Shown one piece after another: positions 1 through 9,580 of a stretch of 64,000 nt of DNA. A program made the translations under genes and the position numbers. Position 1 is the stretch's first letter; each line of letters starts with the position of its first letter. The stretch spans positions 1 through 64,000 of the forward strand of contig CAUYUJ010020266.1 of assembly GCA_963575745.1 (NCBI GenBank). Direction: 5' to 3'. The notes under the pieces were generated by a model. That model was not told the DNA's origin, did not search any database, and worked only from the letters and a program-made list of their open reading frames with translations. The DNA is from Prorocentrum cordatum (lineage: Eukaryota > Sar > Dinophyceae > Prorocentrales > Prorocentraceae).

Positions 1-36
1 TAGTAGTAGTAGTAGTAGTAATAGTAGTAGTAGTAT

Positions 37-100
<64 letters not shown>
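1..100. repeat. (TAG)n microsatellite
   Basis: Nearly uninterrupted TAG triplets run from the window edge to about position 100, with a few variants (aat, att, tcg). The tract is cut by the window start. It produces a spurious poly-Tyr frame on the minus strand. Positions 101-320 are GC-rich sequence in which nothing is recognised. Confidence 0.95.
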
Positions 101-320
101 CGTAATCGTAGTCTGTCTCTCTGCGTCCCCGCCGCTGCGGTCGTGCAGCGCAGGCCCGCCGTCTGCTGCTCCGCGGCCCCGGGGGAGCCCGCGCCCCCCC
201 CCCCTCCGGCGGTGGCCGGCCGCCCCTCTCTGGGGGGGGCCCCGCGGCCCTCGGCCCCGCCCTTCTCCGCGGAGCCAGCAGGACAGGCTCCGGGAGCTCC
301 AGGGTGCCCAATGCTTCTCT

Positions 321-545
321 CCAGGATCTCCAGGATCTCTGCAGGATTTCTCCAGGATTTTTTCCAGGACCTACAGGATTTCTCCAGGATTTTTCCAGGA
401 TCTCCAAGATTTCTCCAGGATCTCAGGATCTCCAGGATCTCCCAGATTTTTCCAGGATCTCCAAGTTTTTGCCCGAGGTCTGAGGGATCTCCAGGGCGCC
501 CCGCACGGGCTCCGAGATTCTTCCAGGATCTCCAGGAGTTCATTT
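321..545. repeat. degenerate CAGGATCTC minisatellite
   Basis: Variants of CAGGATCTC and CAGGATTTTTC follow one another with irregular spacing, about 20 units. Both strands stay open through it, which is expected of a short repeat and does not indicate coding. Confidence 0.75.
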
Positions 546-1000
546 TCTTTCTGCTCCGCGGGGGCCACCGATTCTGCTGCAACGCTGGAAACGTGCCCTG
601 AGCCAATCGCATGGTGGCATCATTCTCGTCCTTTGCAGCTGGCTGGGGGTCTGAGGTGGCCCAGCATGGGTTCGGCGAGCAGGAAGAGCGGGACGAGGTT
701 CGAGGTTCCGGGTTCGAGGGGGCTTATTTGTTTTTCGGTCTCTGGGGGCCGTTTTCGGGCCTCGGGACCTTCAGAATCGGATCCGAGTGAACAACTACAC
801 CAGATGGACCCTGGGAGGGGTTCGGGACCGATTTTGAGCGAATTTGCCCTGATCCACCCGCCTTGACAGATTGCCTCGGGGCCCAGCCCCGTTTCGCGCG
901 GGTGTGCTCGAGGCGGAACGCCGCGCGCGACCCGGCATCGGCCGACCTCGAGCGACCTGCGCTATCGGAAAGCCACGATCCTTCATATTTGAATCGAAGA
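546..1000. other. no recognisable feature
   Basis: Mixed-composition sequence without tandem structure or a credible protein match in any frame. Short open frames here look like chance products of high GC. Confidence 0.5.
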
Positions 1001-1186
1001 CGAAAAAACTGCTAAAACATAAACTGTTGGCGCTCCACGCGGATTTCTTGGGTCTGCGCTGGTGCCCGCTGGCGGCGCCTCCGGCGCCGCCCCTGGCGCG
1101 CTCCGCGTGCCAGGGAGGGGGTCCAGCGCGGATCCAAGAAATCCGCACGGAGCGCCAAAAGTTTATGTTTATGCAGTTTTTGTTCT
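1001..1186 (+). mobile_element. hairpin MITE family H, copy 1
   Basis: The two arms are near-complementary: the left reads ...ACATAAACTGTTGGCGCTCC and continues into GCGGATTTCTTGG, and the right mirrors it as GATCCAAGAAATCCGC...GGAGCGCCAAAAG then TTTATGTTTATGC. The GC-rich loop carries GGCGCC palindromes and a CCAGGGAGGGGG motif. The same architecture recurs at 23734, 27186, 32047, 37484 and 37690, which defines a family. No transposase is encoded. Target-site duplication is not clear at this copy. Confidence 0.8.
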
Positions 1187-1300
1187 ATTCGGGTTTGAAG
1201 GATCCGCGCCGTGTCAGAGACCAACGCCAGCGTCACCGCCAAAGATAGCCCGCCCTGCCCCTGCCTCAGGGGCAAGCTTTGGGGAGCCGTAGGTTCTTGG

Positions 1301-1512
1301 GGGGGATGCATCGACCACCGGGTGCCCATTCGTCGCCGATAGGGGCCCGGTGGCCCGCCCCGCCGGGGAACTTGCGGACTCGCTGTCGGAGGCCCGTCGC
1401 CGATCTATCGGTGATGCATCGCCGATTCCAAATCAATGTTCCCCCCCCCCCTGAGCTGGCACCCCTGTCGGTGCCTCTCATAGTTCCCCCCGCGGCCCCT
1501 CCGAGGTTCATG
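1301..1512 (+). repeat. dispersed repeat D, copy 1
   Basis: This stretch, starting GGGGGATGCATCGACC and containing GCCGATAGGGGCCCG and GCATCGCCGATTCCA, is matched in inverted orientation at 37036-37213. Similarity runs for about 180 bp with scattered substitutions. It is not a simple repeat and no protein is recognised. Confidence 0.7.
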
Positions 1513-1832
1513 TGCTTTTTCGTCGGCAACGACTTCTTGCCGCACCTGCCGTCCCTCAGCATCAAGGCGAGAAGCCAGCCGTCGCGCCAGGGTCCTGCGA
1601 AAGCCTACAGGCAGCCCGTCCTGGCGTTCCGTTTCGCTTCCATTCTCGTGACCACTTCGGTTCGTATCGCTATCGCTGTCGTTTCAGCTCGTTCTCCCTA
1701 TGGGGGGCCCGGGGCCCCTTTGGGCCGTCTCTGGCCCCTCTGGGGCCGTTCTTTGGGGACAGGGAGGGGAGAGCTGGAAGGTAACTCTGCTGGCAGCCGT
1801 GGCTCCGTGTCCCTCCTGCCGAGCACCACCCT
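1513..1832. other. no recognisable feature
   Basis: GC-rich sequence between a dispersed repeat and a tandem duplication. Nothing is recognised in six frames. Confidence 0.5.
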
Positions 1833-2018
1833 GGATGCCCCCTCGCGCGTGCTGCCGGGCGACGAGCGTGACGTGGCGGGCGGGCGTGGGCCCGCCGGTA
1901 CTGTGTTTCGAGCTTTCGCTCCGCGGCTTGCCTAAGGAGAAGGAGGAGGAGGAGGAGGAGGAGGAGGAGGAGGAGGAGGAGGAGGAGGAGGAGGAGGTTT
2001 CGCTCCTCCGCGGGTAGA

Positions 2019-2217
2019 TACAGTCAAAACTCATGGTAAGGACGCGCGGATGTCCCAGGGTACCCTCGTGTCCTTGCCCCTGCGGCGCGTCCTTCGAGGT
2101 TTTCACTAGCCAGCCCTTTCAGGGCGTTGGCAGTCCGCCGCCCCAAAAAGTGTAACCTTCGGCTTCCAAGGCCGTTGCGTCCTCACCGCTAGTCCCTACT
2201 TATAGATTTCGACTGTA
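2019..2217 (+). mobile_element. inverted-repeat element T, copy 1
   Basis: The element begins TACAGTCAAAA and ends TTTCGACTGTA, imperfect terminal inverted repeats. The inside carries GGTAAGGACGCGCGG near the left end and CCGTTGCGTCCTCACCGC near the right end, which pair with each other. Copies at 2405, 8552 and 14161 share the internal blocks CCCAGGGTACCC, GTCCTTG and TTGCGTCCT. A flanking TA could be the target duplication if the true ends are CAGTC and GACTG. A GTAAGG close to the left end and TTATAG close to the right end resemble splice sites. Confidence 0.8.
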
Positions 2218-2404
2218 TGGATGCCCCCTCGCGCGTGCTGCCGGGCGACGAGCGTGACGTGGCGGGCGGGCGTGGGCCCGCCGGTACTGTGTTTCGAGCT
2301 TTCGCTCCGCGGCTTGCCTAAGGAGAAGGAGGAGGAGGAGGAGGAGGAGGAGGAGGAGGAGGAGGAGGAGGAGGAGGAGGAGGTTTCGCTCCTCCGCGGG
2401 TAGA

Positions 2405-2603
2405 TACAGTCAAAACTCATGGTAAGGACGCGCGGATGTCCCAGGGTACCCTCGTGTCCTTGCCCCTGCGGCGCGTCCTTCGAGGTTTTCACTAGCCAGC
2501 CCTTTCAGGGCGTTGGCAGTCCGCCGCCCCAAAAAGTGTAACCTTCGGCTTCCAAGGCCGTTGCGTCCTCACCGCTAGTCCCTACTTATAGATTTCGACT
2601 GTA
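2405..2603 (+). mobile_element. inverted-repeat element T, copy 2
   Basis: This second copy was produced by the 386-bp tandem duplication and did not insert independently. It has the same termini and internal blocks as the copy at 2019. Its last 15-18 bp are duplicated again immediately downstream. Confidence 0.8.
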
Positions 2604-2639
2604 TTATTATAGATTTCGACTGTATTGCATCTTTAGTGC

Positions 2640-3147
2640 CTGAGTGTTCCCGTCCCCCCCTTCCTGCAGGATGGCCCCTCCTTGGGGCCGTCTCGGGCAC
2701 CGACCAGGCGAGGATGCCAAACTCTGAGAAACATAGTATGAGAACCATCAATTTGCACCTCTCGGGTGCCTCTTGGGGGCCCTCTTGGGGGCCCTGAGGC
2801 CATCCTGGGGCCATCTCGGGCTGTCCTCGGCCCGTCTTGGCTGTCTTCGGGGTCTCTTCAGGGCTCCCAGGGCGCTCGCGACTCAGCGTCCCTGGCAGGT
2901 ACGTGCACGAGCTGCGTAGGGTTAATTTTCTGTGTGCAGTCGAATCGGGAGACCTCAAGAGATTTCTGCGGACCCCAGGGAGCCTCGGGAGACCCCGGGG
3001 ACCTCGGGAGACTTTATTTTGGGGGGTCAGGTCGAAATGGGGACGAAACCTATGGGGACGACGGCTAAGTGTCGAGCAGTGGCGAAGCTTCCTCGCTTGC
3101 CTATCGGCTCACCAAACAATATTTTAATAACCTTCTGTGATGTGCAC
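2640..3147. other. intergenic sequence with degenerate CTTGGGGGCC motifs
   Basis: Positions 2765-2870 and 2965-3030 carry loose CTCTTGGGGGCC and CCTCGGGAGACC units like the larger arrays at 11805 and 33831. The rest shows no repeat and no recognisable protein. Confidence 0.5.
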
Positions 3148-3262
3148 TAAATGTTCTTAGAACATTTCTGGCTGGGTCTGTCTTGTTTTAACACATCGTG
3201 TTTCTGTTCTACGAACATTGGTTGTGTCATTCGAACATTTTGGGGTTCTAAGAACATTATCT
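3148..3262. repeat. 115-bp foldback with TTCTTAGAACATT arms
   Basis: The left end ATGTTCTTAGAACATT and right end GGTTCTAAGAACATT are inverted relative to each other, and further GAACATT motifs lie between. This may be a very small inverted-repeat element, or it may only be local palindromes. Confidence 0.45.
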
Positions 3263-3788
3263 GGTAGGCCTATAGGATTGCCGGGACGGTCGGTCCCTGC
3301 TCAAAAGTGCACTTCTCGTAAATTTCGAGGACGCTTCGCTGCTGGTTTCCCCGCGGACGTTGTCTATTTGATGGCAAACGGCGTCTGCAGAAGAGCAGCC
3401 GCTACGAATTTCGGACAACATTGACTGCACACTCGCCTTTGGCGATGCCTCCTTCTTGCGAGCGTCCCCAGCGGGGGGCGGATGCCTGGAGGGAGGGAGG
3501 CGAGGAGGAGCTCGGAAAAAGTGGCGGCCCTGCCCGGCACGTGGCCCGTGCTCTACCTTGCAATGGCTGTGATTCCAGTGCCCTTGCCGGTCAGTGCAGT
3601 GGGTCCGAGGTATAAGGTCGAGGTCGGTTCGGGGAGGGTACCCTAATGGTCTTCGTGTTTGTTGGATGCTCTCGTGCATCTTGGGGAGGGTACCCTTGGA
3701 TGTTCTGTTTGTTTTGGCAGACGCAGGGTCTAATGTTCTTGAGAGATGTTTTTCCAGCCTTTGTCCGACTGTAACCACGGATCCGCCA
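3263..3788. other. no recognisable feature
   Basis: Mixed sequence. GGGGAGGGTACCCT occurs twice (about 3634 and 3682). No protein family is recognised, though part could be 5' sequence of the gene fragment downstream. Confidence 0.45.
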
Positions 3789-3810
3789 TCCGTAGCCATC
3801 GCGGCTCAAG
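3789..3810 (+). other. relict dinoflagellate spliced leader
   Basis: The 22 bases start TCCGTAGCCAT and end GGCTCAAG. They match the known dinoflagellate spliced leader at 19 of 22 positions, with three adjacent differences where the leader has TTT. The leader is normally added to mRNA by trans-splicing, so a genomic copy in front of coding sequence points to reintegration of a processed transcript. It lies about 280 bp upstream of the first supported exon of the unknown gene. Confidence 0.75.
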
Positions 3811-4089
3811 AAACTATTGTCCAAGCCAGTGTTGTTAACGATGCTGACAACTGCGCCGTGCCAGTTCAGAGGTGCTGGCCGTTATTGCTCTTGCTGCCTT
3901 GCTGCGTTTGAGACGTGGGTATCTTGGGCCCGGAGGAGCTATGGGCAGAGCAACCTGCAGTCAGCAGGAGGGACATGTTGACGTGACACACTAGATGGCA
4001 GCAACACGCAAGACAAACATGGAAAAGCTCCTTTTGCTCACTCGTTATTCCTGCCCCGAATGTTACTAATCTCTTTGTGAGTTCTCCAG

Positions 4090-5124
4090 CGCTGGCAGCT
4101 GACGTGTACCGCGACGCGCTGTTACCGGCTCTCCCACCTAAAGTCCGAGGCGAAGTTCTGGCAACTGTGGCCCGCAGTGTCATGAAGGATTTGCAAAGGG
4201 AGTGTACTCTGTCTGATGCTGTGCCAGGAAGGTGTGTCGGTGGACGTCGGAGGTCTCAGAGCCAGGCGTAATATGATTGGCTCTGCAATGATCGGCGCGT
4301 CGAGTGTAAGAGCTCACTTATGCATTTTAGAAACGGTCCGTGGCTATTCGGGTTCCCTGGAGTGAAACTTGCATGTCAAAGACAACGAGACAACAATTCG
4401 TTTGATGATCTCTTCCTCGTCTTGTATACCCCACGCATGCTGTACATCTGCAAGCACGATCTGATCACAGGAGTCAGCTCTGCAGGAAAGATAACTCATT
4501 CGCGGGGATTTGTCGTACATATTGGAAGCGCGAAGGCATTGTGTTGGAAAGATGGTCTTGACTGTATACTGTCCAGCGTGGATGCCTCAAGTAACGGGTG
4601 TGCGCGAATTGTCGACATTCCCCTGGATGACTACAGAGTCAGCGCTGCATGCTTGAGGCACCTCGTGCGTGCAATGCACGATATTTATGACAATGTGCCT
4701 CTGGCAAGCATGAGCCCGCCTGCCCGAGGTTTTGTCCTTCAGAGACTAGCGCGCGAAATTGACGCAACCATATGGTTGGACGTCACTTCACCAAACACGC
4801 TCTCGGATGTTACTACTCACGCAGGGGTTTATCTGAACATCGGGCGCCATACGATTGGATGCTGGGTGGGATTCGCGTTGAATGCAAATCTTCGCAGCTG
4901 GCTTGGTGCATTACGGGGCAATTCTGGAAAGTCATGTTTCATGCTGTGAAGATGACGAAGCACATGGGTCGAAGCTCCGTGTTTGACGAGCTACAATTGG
5001 TGATCTGCTCTCCTAAAGGCATTTACGTCTGTCATCATGACCTGGATCTTGGAGTATCGTCCGCTGGTGTGCGCACTGAAACGGAAGGTTGCTGCATTTC
5101 CATAACGGGCCCTCAGGGAGAAAG
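4090..5124 (+). CDS. unknown protein with internally duplicated domain, probably spliced (partial)
   Basis: No family is recognised. Three segments join in phase through GT-AG introns: exon 4090-4231, intron 4232-4330 (99 bp), exon 4331-4826, intron 4827-4897 (71 bp), exon 4898-5124, ending at another GT donor in the same phase as the first. The first and last junctions both split an Arg codon as AG|A-type.

The product contains two copies of one module. FDDLFLVLYTPRMLYICKHD followed by L-GVSSAG in exon 2 aligns with FDELQLVICSPKGIYVCHHD followed by L-GVSSAG in exon 3. Upstream, a helical segment (LPPKVRGEVLATVARSVMKD) aligns weakly with SPPARGFVLQRLAREIDAT.

The 5' and 3' ends are not defined. 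A relict spliced leader lies upstream. Purifying selection on the repeated module is inferred from conserved hydrophobic positions. A degenerating gene is the alternative. Confidence 0.45.
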
Positions 5125-5128
5125 GTGT

Positions 5129-5450
5129 TGATCCAAGGGCCTTTGCGCGGTTTTGAGCAAGCTTGATCGCGCATGCTGCCCGCGCATTGCATGTGCCCCT
5201 TGGGACTGAAGTGGGCCCACCACGTAGGAGACGGAGAAGGTGATGTGCATAATAATTGTAGTGCCTTATCAAGCTCGGTTGCCTTCGCGCTTGCGTCTGG
5301 TGCATCCGAAAGAAGAAGAACAATGATAAGTAACTAAGGATCCGCCAGCACTCGCCGAGTGACTGGGCTGGCGCAGCAGTGCCTACTTGGGGCTCTGCGT
5401 CCGAGAGGTCGGGAAGGGGCGGCTGGGGATGGGAGGTACTGCGAAAAACA
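5129..5450. other. no recognisable feature
   Basis: Possible intron or 3' continuation of the upstream gene fragment. No further copy of its module is seen, and no repeat. Confidence 0.4.
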
Positions 5451-5564
5451 GGGCTGGACCTAAACGGTGTTTTGGCCATATCGTGGGCCGTTTTGTTTTT
5501 TTGATTCTCTTTGTATGCAAGGAGAAGCGAAGGCAAAACGGAAAACACCGTTTAGGTTCAGCCC
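5451..5564. mobile_element. 114-bp MITE with 23-bp terminal inverted repeats
   Basis: The left end reads GGGCTGGACCTAAACGGTG then TTTT. The right end is its reverse complement with one mismatch (22 of 23). The inner part adds a second pairing, GGCCGTTTTG against CAAAACGG. There is no coding capacity, and no clear target duplication. No second copy was found in this window. Confidence 0.75.
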
Positions 5565-5670
5565 CGAATGTTAGTCAGGGCCTTCCTGGGCTATAGGATA
5601 GTGTATAAAGTCTCTGGGGGTCGGCCCGGAGGTTTGCGCGCCATCCTGAGGCCCAGGATGGCCCTGGCCG

Positions 5671-6450
5671 GCGATGGCGATGGTGATAGTTGTGGTGGTA
5701 GTGGGGGTGATGGTTGTGGTGATGATGACGATGACGACGACGACGGCGAGTACGACGATAATGATGATGATGGTGGTGTCGATATGGATGCTGATGTTGA
5801 TGTTGATGATGATGATGATGATGAGGATGATACTGCTGATGATGGTGGTGGTGGTGACAATGATGATGCTGATGATGACGACGATGATGATGATGGTGAT
5901 GATCATGATGATAAAGTTGCTGATAATGTTGATGATGGTGGTGGTGGTGATGCTGATGATGGTGGTGGTGGTGATGGTGATGGGGATGGTTGTGGTGGTG
6001 GGGGTGATGGTGGTTGTGACGATGACGAAGACGATGGCGAGTATGATGATACCGATGATGATGGTGGTGGTGGTGTTGCTGGTGGATGTGATGATGATGG
6101 TGATGGCGACGGTGATAATGATGGTGATGGTTGTGGTCGTGGAGGTGATGGTGGTGGTGGTGATGATGACGATGGCGATTGCAAGTATGATGATAATTCT
6201 GATGATGGTGGTGGTGGTGATGATGATGACGATGATGATGCTATATGAATGATGATGATGGTGGTGATGGTGGTGGTGGTTGTGGTAGCGACGATGATGA
6301 CGATGCTGCTGATGGTGATGGTGGTGGTGGTGGTGGTGGCGGTGGGGGTGGTTGGGGTGGTGGTAGTGATGGTGATGGTGGTGGTGATGAGGTTGTTGGT
6401 GGTGATGATGGTGATGGGGTAGTGGTGATGATAATGCCGTCGATGATGAC
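5671..6450. repeat. GAT/GGT trinucleotide low-complexity tract
   Basis: GAT, GGT, GCT and GAC triplets run for about 780 bp, giving open frames of poly-Asp/Gly, poly-Met/Val and poly-His/Ile in several frames at once. That pattern is expected of a triplet repeat and no gene is called. Confidence 0.9.
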
Positions 6451-6760
6451 GATGTCGATGACGAGTACACACGCACACAGACCCCTCCAGGACGGCAGCA
6501 TCGACCAGATGCTCGCGCTGTACGTTGAGATCTTGCCTTCCATGGATGCCCGAGGGGCCTCAAACGCATCGCCCATCCCGTCTGCTTCGTTCCTGTGCTG
6601 CCGACGACGGCGAGGACGACGATGGCGACGATGCGGCGAAAGATGACGGGCAGGACGGCGGTTCGCTTCTCCCTTGCGCGCCCTTTACCTCGCCGTGCTT
6701 TGCCTCTGCCCGCTTCCCTCCCTTCCCTGCCGTGCTTCTCCATTGCCCGCTCCCCAACCC
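6451..6760. other. unique spacer between two GAT tracts
   Basis: About 300 bp of mixed sequence separates the flanking triplet tracts. No domain or motif is recognised in it. Confidence 0.5.
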
Positions 6761-7165
6761 CTGATGATGACGATGCTGATGATGATGCTGCTGATGATGA
6801 TCATTGTGATGATGTTGATAATGATGATGGTGGTGGTGATGGTGATGATAACGATGCTGATGATAAGGATTCTGCTGCTGCTGACGGATGATTGGTGATT
6901 GATGGCGGTGAGGACGATGAGGATGGTGATCGTGCTGGCGATGATGGTGACGATCAAGATGGTGTGGACTAGGATTAGAATTAGGATTAGGATTAGGATG
7001 ATGATGAGGTTGATGACATAGAGCATGTGGCTGATTGTTACGAAGAAGATGATAATGATATTGATGATGATCATGATGGTGATGACCATAATTTTGTTGA
7101 TGCTGATGATGCTTCTGTTGCTGAGGCTGCTGCTGCTGCTGATGGTGATGATGGTTCTTCTCAAA
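6761..7165. repeat. GAT-rich trinucleotide tract
   Basis: GATGATGCT-type triplets, with a short ATTAGG-type stretch at about 6970-7000 (AGGATTAGAATTAGG). Open frames on both strands are products of the repeat. Confidence 0.88.
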
Positions 7166-7740
7166 AGCGCCCTGGGCTTTTTTCATATTGTTTTGCACTT
7201 TGGGCCCTTGACAAGCTAGAAACGATGTAAACACGCTACGTTGGTTGAGCGTTTTGTTCGTGTGTGTTGTTTCAGCGTGTTCAGGCCCGTGGCTGCGGAT
7301 CGTGCATTTTTTAGCGTTCTTGGCTTCCTTGTCACAGACCGCCCTTTGTCTTCATCGCTCCCGCTCTCCCGTCCCTGCCGCCTCCCTTTTCTACCGAACG
7401 GCGCGCAGAGCGCAGAGCAAAAAACATCCTGACACCAGTCTAACACCAGCACGGACCGGAGGTCCCGCGACCAGCCAGCAGCGACGACCAGAAAAGAGCA
7501 ATTTTTATTTCAAGAGAAGATAGGGGGGATGGACGAAAGGAGATGGAATTGAGGACGTGGTAGACGACAATGTTAAACAGCGCAGTCAATTGATCTGAAC
7601 ATGCTAAAACAATTCAACACGCAACATATCAACATGTCAAGCGTTTTGAATTTTCTTGTTGGGACCTTGAAGCGCTAAGATGATTTCCAACGCGCGGATT
7701 TAATACAGCGGTGGCAAACTGCCCAGGGCATATTCAATAA
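7166..7740. other. no recognisable feature
   Basis: Mixed-composition sequence, slightly AT-richer near 7560-7700. No repeat and no recognisable protein. Confidence 0.5.
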
Positions 7741-8294
7741 GAAGAGTGATGATGAAGATGATGATGTTGATGATGATAAATGAGGTGACGTTTATTATCA
7801 TGATGATGCTGCTGATGATAATGATGATGGTGATGACGATGCTAATGATGACGACGATGATGATGATGCTGCTGATGCTGCTGATGCGACGATGATGATG
7901 AAACTGACGATGATGATGATGCTGATGGTGATGATTGTCATGGCTATGATGATGCTGATGATGAGGATGATGGGGATTGTGATGGTGATGGTGATGATAA
8001 TGTTGATGACAATGATGATGTTGCTGATTATGGTGATGATGACGCTGATGATGATGATGATGCAGATGCCGCTGATGCAACTGTGATGATGAATCTGACG
8101 ATGATGATGATGCTTGTCATGGCGCTGCTGCTGCTGATGATGAGGATAATGATGATGATGATGATGATGATGATGCTGATGATGATGATGATGATGCTGG
8201 GGTTTGTGATGGTGATGGTGATGGTGATGATGATGTCGATGATGACGATGCTGATCATGGTGATGATTATGATGATGATGATGACGACGACGAC

Positions 8295-8340
<46 letters not shown>

Positions 8341-8393
8341 CTGATGCTGATGCTGATGCTGATGCTGATGTTGCTGATGATAATGCCGATCCG
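7741..8393. repeat. GAT/GCT trinucleotide tract
   Basis: Long runs of GATGATGAT are broken by GCT, GGT and GAC, ending in a regular (GATGCT)n stretch at 8338-8370. Not coding. Confidence 0.92.
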
Positions 8394-8551
8394 ATGCATC
8401 CAAGGAGGTCCGGAGCTCCCCGCTCTGTATTGCTTCACGCACAGGGGCCTTTCCCTCTGGGGCTGCGGTCGCAAGGCCTCGCCCGTGCACAGCATGCACG
8501 CGTACTGACCAGAGTGCCGCGAAGACACCTGCGTCTCATGACCCAGTATTG

Positions 8552-8728
8552 TACAGTGAGAGCGTGAATTGAGGACGGGTGGTAAGGACGCAAGTTCCTT
8601 AGAGGCCGAAATTCAGATTTTTTTGGCGACAGGCGGCCGGTGAAAACGGCAATGGACGGGCCGCAGAGGCAAGGACACAGGGGTGCCCTAGATGAAGGCG
8701 CGCGTCCTTACTAGGCGCGTTGACTGTA
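8552..8728 (-). mobile_element. inverted-repeat element T, copy 3
   Basis: Read on the minus strand it starts TACAGTCAACGCGCC followed by TAGTAAGGACGC, with internal CTAGGGCACCCC, GTGTCCTTG and TTGCGTCCTTACC blocks. These align with the copies at 2019 and 14161. The opposite end is ACTGTA. It is flanked by TA on each side if the ends are CAGT...ACTG. Positions 8394-8551 and 8729-9010 show nothing recognisable. Confidence 0.75.
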
Positions 8729-9013
8729 GGCCACGTGCACTCTGCACTGCATCTTGGCAGTGATGGCGGCTGGGGCGTGGCACAGATCACAGTCGGGGCG
8801 GCGGCCCCAGAATAGGACTAGGAGAGGGGGTGCTTGTGAAGTTAGTGGCAGTGATATTTACCTAACATCGAAGACTGGTAGGTTTCTAGTGGTGTAAAAA
8901 GAGAGCAGCACATTACTCCACAGGGGGGTCTGGGCAGCCGTTGGGGAGCCGTTGGGGGGCCGTTGGGGGGGGTTGGGGTTTGCCGGGGGGGATCGTTTTT
9001 CGCATACAGTCAC

Positions 9014-9580
9014 ACACTTCGTGCTCTTCGACCTCCCAGAACTCCATTCCCGGGCCACATTCTGAATGCCCGGAGCCAATTGTACGCCACTTCGTGCTCT
9101 TCGATTTCCCAGAACTCCATTCCCGGGCCACACTTTGGATGCCTGGAGCCAACTGTAGGACACTTCGTGCTCTTCGACTTCCCAGAACTCCATTCCCGGG
9201 CCACATTTTGGATGCCTGGAGCCAACTGTAGGCCACTTCGTGCTCTTCGAGTTCCCAGAACTCCATTCCCGGGCCACACTTTGAATGCCCGGAGCCAACT
9301 GTAGGCCACTTCGTGCTCTTCGACTTCCCAGAACTCCATTCCCGGGCCACATTTTGGATGCCCGGAGCCAACTGTAGGCCACTTCGTGCTCTTCGAGTTC
9401 CCAGAACTCCATTCCCGGGCCACATTTTGAATGCCCCGAGCCAACTGTAGGCCACTTCGTGATCTTCGAGTTCCCAGAACTTCCATTCCTGGGCATGATT
9501 TTGAATGCCCGGAGCCAACTGTAGGCCACTTCGTGTTCTTCGAGTTCCCAGAATTCCATTCCCGGGCCACATTTTGAATG
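9014..9580. repeat. 73-bp tandem array, about 8 units
   Basis: The motif ACTTCGTGCTCTTCGA recurs at 9016, 9089, 9162, 9235, 9308, 9381 and 9454, then 9528 after a 1-bp insertion. Each unit also carries CCAGAACTCCATTCCCGGGC and GGAGCCAACTGTAGG. The 73-bp period is not a multiple of three, so the long minus-strand frames through it, which repeat every 73 residues, are by-products. Confidence 0.95.

Larger units (their letters stand above)
1833..2604. repeat. 386-bp tandem duplication (two units)
   Basis: Positions 1833-2218 and 2219-2604 are almost identical over 386 bp. Each unit contains a (GAG)n tract of about 63 bp followed by one copy of inverted-repeat element T. The near-identity, including the microsatellite length, indicates a recent duplication. 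The terminal motif TAGATTTCGACTGTA is repeated once more at 2610-2624. Confidence 0.93.

Noticed and set aside
5568-6743. Long Asp/Gly-rich and His/Ile-rich open frames on both strands
   Set aside because: They lie in GAT/GGT triplet repeats that are open in several frames at once; there is no non-repeat domain attached.
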